DNA from: Cricetomys ansorgei
Lineage: Eukaryota > Chordata > Mammalia > Rodentia > Nesomyidae
DNA: 64,000 nt
Assembly (NCBI GenBank): GCA_026225945.1
Contig: JAMJFZ010001137.1
Span: 434,001-498,000, forward strand
Direction of reading: 5' to 3'
Under the pieces are notes generated by a model that made no database searches, had not been told where the DNA came from, and worked only from the letters and a program-made list of their open reading frames with translations. This document shows, in pieces, positions 60,597 through 64,000 of this stretch (position 1 is its first letter; each line of letters starts with the position of its first letter). Position numbers and translations under genes: made by a program.

Positions 60597-63500
60597 AGAA
60601 CAGGGACCCAGTGGCTCAGCAGAAGGATCAGGAGTCACGGGTGGGAGTGCAAATGAGCAGGGTCTGAAGAAGGGAGGTTTTCAGGGCAGCGAGAAGAGGC
60701 TATCCATGTGTCCCGAAGGGTCCCTGAATGGATTCTCTGAACCCTTCTGCCCCAGCAATGAGCTTGTTTGCTCATTGCTGGGGCAGAAGGGTTCAGAGTC
60801 CAGGCGTGAAGGAGCCTCCGTGGAAGTTGCCTGCCTCCGCAGAGTTAGCCAGGAGCCAAATGTTGGCACTTGAGCCCCAGTTGAAAGTTACTGCCTTGGT
60901 CTCAAGCCGGTCTGGAAGCTTAACCCTCGCGTCACAGGGGACTGGAGATGTTTTGGAAGGCATTTGCATGCCTGTGTCTCAGGGAAACACGGTCGGTTGT
61001 GCCCGAAATAGTGGATTCCGTGATTGGAACAGTGCATGGCGTTTCTCGATTTACAGGACAAAGTCAGAAATGAACACCACATCCTGAGGGGATCGTCGTG
61101 GGCTTGGAAAGATCATTGACATCTGTTCTTGGCAAAAGGGGTCATAAAATAAAATGGCCAAAGCGGCTGTTTACAAGTCCGAAGTGACCCTACAATATTT
61201 GATTCAGGACCCACAAAATACCGACTCTCCACAATCACTACGGTCTGATCACGATCTGCTGTCGAGCATGATTCAGTCAGCTGTGACTTGTTTCTACACA
61301 GTGGTTGTCAAACTTCCTGCGACTGCCACACTTGAAGACAATTCCTCGTGTTGTGAGAACCCCAACAATGAAATTATTCTGTTGCTAACTTGTAAGTGTT
61401 GTTTTGCAAAGCTACTTCTATCAAACGTATTGCAAATGTCTGACATGCAGCAGTTCTTAATCGAAACCTGGGACACAGTCGCTCAAGCCCCAACTGGCTT
61501 GAGCCCCTCAGCATGAGAATTGCTGGCCTATATGCACAGGCCCTTTTATAACCTTTGGTTTCCTTTAAGTGGTTGAGTGTTCAGAATCAAACCCAGGACT
61601 TTGTGAATACTTGAGAGGTACGACCCGAACCTTTTCTTCCTTTTTTCCTTTTCATTTCTTTTCCTTCTTTCTTTTCTATTGTTTCGTTTCTAAATTTCCG
61701 AGTCAGGATCGTTCCTGGTTCTCTGCTCATACATTCCATCCTTCCGACTCAGTCACCCTTGTGTTTCGGTACAGGCTGTGTCCCCAAGCATTGCAGACCT
61801 TCTTCCAAACAATGATGGGATCAGAAGGTGGAGATGTGCAGGCATCATATATGAGAATTTTTTTCTCCAAGAAAACCTGCAAGCGTTTATGATGTCTGAG
61901 TGACCTCGCAGGGGCCTGGATTCAGTCCTCAGCATCTAGATGGTAGCCGCTCTATGTGGCTACCTTTGCAGAAGTTCCAACATCCACATTGGTGACCCCT
62001 GCAGAGACCAGCTCCTGTAAGTTAAAAAGCTGACATTGACCCGTAATGGTGGAGGGCTCCTTGATCTTGCCCCGGGGAAAAAAGCAAAGAGTAGAGTCAG
62101 CCACAAGATCTTGTAAGCAGAAAGAACCAGGGAAAGGACCGGAAGGGGTTCCTGGAATTTTAGAGAGAGGACCCTGGGGCTCAGCAGGAGGATCAGGACG
62201 CACGGGTGAGGGTGCGCCTGAGCATAGTCAGAAGAAGGGAGGTTCTCATGGCGGCGAGAAGAGGCTCACCACGTGTCCGGAAGGGTCCTTGAATGAATTC
62301 TCTGAACCCTTCTGCCCCAGCCATGAGCAGTTACTGCTCATGGCTGGGGCAGAAGGGTTCAGAGGGCAACCATGAAGGCAACTCCCTGGAAGCTGCCTGC
62401 CTCCGCAGTGGCAGTCTGCTGCCACACGGTGGCGCACGTGTCCCACTTGATAGTAACTGCATCTGTCTCAAGCTGGTCTGGAGGCTGAACCCTAGCTTCA
62501 CAGGGGACTGGAGATGTTTTTGAAGCCATTCACATGATTGTGTCTCATGGACACACAGTCGGTTTGCCCGAAATAGTGTATTCCATGGTGGGAACAACGC
62601 ATGGCGCTTCTCGAGTTACAGGACAAAGTTCAGAAATGAACACCACATCCTGAGGGGATCAGCGTTGGGTTCGAAAGAACATTGACACCTGTTCATGGCA
62701 AAAGGGGTCATAAAGAGAAATGACCAAAGTGGCTGTTTACATGTCCGAAATGCCCCTACAATATTTGATTCAGCACCCCCAGTATAGCAAGTCTCCACAA
62801 TCACTAAGGGCTGATCATGATCTGCTATGGAGCATGATTCACTCAGGTGTGACTTATTTCTACACAGTGGTTCTCAACCTTCCTAAGACCGCCACACTTG
62901 AATACACTTTCTCGTGTTGTGGGGACCCCGATAATGAAGTTCTTCTGTTGCTAATTAGCAACTTTTGTTTTGCGAAGCAACTTGTATGAATCTTAATGCA
63001 AATGTCTGACACGCAGCAGTTCTTAATCGAATCCTGGGACAATGTTCTTCACGCTCCACATTGGTTGTGCCCGCTGCATGAGAATTGCTGCCTCATATGC
63101 ACAGGCCCTGTTAGAACCTTCTGTTTCTCTTAAGTGTTTGGGTGCTCAGGATCAAACCCAGGACTTTGTGAATCCTGGAGAGGTACGATCCAAACATTTC
63201 CTTTGCTTTCCTTTCGTTTCCTTTCCTTGTCTTTTCTATTCATTCCCTTTCAGTTTTTTGAGATAGGATCTATCTGAGCTCCCCTCACAGACAACCCATG
63301 CTTCTGCTTCAAGCACTGTTGCAGCTCGGTGACAGGCCCATGTCCACAAGCGTGGCAGAACGTTTCTACCAGCAATGAAGAAATCAGATGATGGAGATGT
63401 GCTGGCATCCAAAGGGAGAGTTGTTTTCTACAAAATCACCTCCAGAGCATTTATGATGCCTGCTTGCCCTAGCAGGGGCCTGGATTCAGTACTCAGTGTC

Positions 63501-63725
63501 TACATGCTAGCTCCTACATGTGGCTACCGTTCCAGTGGTTCGAACATCCAGTCTGCTGACCCTTGAAAGAAGCAGCTGGTGTAAGTGAAAAAGCTGACAT
63601 TGACCCATAATGGAGGAGGGCTCCTTGATCTTGCCTACTGCAAAGATGCAAAGGGGAGCATCAGCCACAAGTTCCTGTGAGCAGAAAGAACCCGGGACAA
63701 AACAGGAAGGGGTTCGTGGAATTTA
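60597..63725 (+). repeat. HOR copy 19 (3,129 bp)
   Basis: Subunit A 60597-62161, B 62162-63725. Hairpins at 60735-60798 and 62300-62364. Has cggttgtgccc near 60998: the copy 17/18 state plus one inserted T. Confidence 0.95.
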
Positions 63726-64000
63726 AGAACAGGGACCCAGTGGCTCAGCAGAAGGATCAGGAGTCACGGGTGGGAGTGCAAATGAGCAGGGTCTGAAGAA
63801 GGGAGGTTTTCAGGGCAGCGAGAAGAGGCTATCCATGTGTCCCGAAGGGTCCCTGAATGGATTCTCTGAACCCTTCTGCCCCAGCAATGAGCTTGTTTGC
63901 TCATTGCTGGGGCAGAAGGGTTCAGAGTCCAGGCGTGAAGGAGCCTCCGTGGAAGTTGCCTGCCTCCGCAGAGTTAGCCAGGAGCCAAATGTTGGCACTT
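63726..64000 (+). repeat. HOR copy 20 (partial, cut by window end)
   Basis: The first 275 bases of subunit A, with hairpin A at 63864-63927. The array continues beyond the window. Confidence 0.95.

Larger units (their letters stand above)
4286..64000 (+). repeat. Macrosatellite array: 3,128-bp higher-order repeat, 19 full copies plus one partial
   Basis: The same ~3.13-kb sequence recurs head to tail from 4286 to the window end. Copy lengths are 3129, 3129, 3128, 3134, then 3128 for copies 5-17, then 3127 and 3129, and 275 bases of copy 20. Each copy is a dimer: subunit A (~1,566 bp) and subunit B (~1,563 bp) align along their whole length but differ at ~14% of positions in a 225-base stretch I aligned by hand (about 31 differences), with more in other parts. 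Different copies of the dimer differ at only a handful of positions, which defines a classical higher-order repeat homogenised as a dimer. No copy is inverted. The right end of the array is not reached. No frame longer than 120 codons occurs, so this is non-coding. Its chromosomal location cannot be read from the window. Confidence 0.98.

Noticed and set aside
4286..64000. A CRISPR array or bacterial repeat region.
   Set aside because: The period is 3.1 kb, there are no short repeat-spacer units, and the transposon fragments are rodent-type.

Overview
This window is vertebrate nuclear DNA, almost certainly from a rodent. The evidence is the repeats it contains: fragments like the rodent hAT element URR1, fragments like the ID, B1 and B2/B3 SINEs, and a class II (ERVK/betaretrovirus-like) endogenous retrovirus. 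I see no host protein-coding gene, rRNA, tRNA gene or CRISPR array. The many short open frames to the right of 4286 are copies of one repeat and are not treated as genes.

Region 1 (1-3903, minus strand) is the 5' part of a defective endogenous retrovirus that runs off the left edge. In provirus order it has a 363-bp LTR (3541-3903), a degenerate tRNA-Lys-type primer binding site, a short leader, a gag matrix frame (from 3450), a frameshift in a GGGAGC-type run near 3131-3134, and then one long open frame (3155-405). That frame holds an unusual SR/acidic gag linker, the capsid major homology region, a partial reverse transcriptase (YMDD), a complete-looking RNase H and the C-terminal end of integrase. 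Two internal deletions are bridged in frame. An env remnant (346-1) follows and continues outside the window.

Region 2 (3904-4285) is 382 bp of flank that I cannot assign.

Region 3 (4286-64000, 93% of the window) is a head-to-tail macrosatellite: 19 complete copies and one partial copy of a 3,128-bp higher-order repeat. Each copy is a dimer of two diverged ~1.56-kb subunits, A and B. Over about 225 bases aligned by hand, A and B differ at about 14% of positions, whereas most copies of the dimer are nearly identical to one another. The dimer is therefore the unit of recent homogenisation. Each subunit is a fossil mosaic of transposable elements (URR1-like, tRNA/ID-like, pyrimidine tract, B1-like, B2/B3-like) plus a perfect inverted repeat: 29-bp arms with a 6-base loop in A, 31-bp arms with a 3-base loop in B.

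The most interesting signal is this palindrome. It is much more conserved than its surroundings, and its single A/B difference inside the shared arms is matched by the complementary change in the other arm. Copy-specific variants show a diverged left edge (copy 1), interleaved variant blocks (copies 4, 5, 6 and 15) and a run of related changes at the right (copies 17-19).
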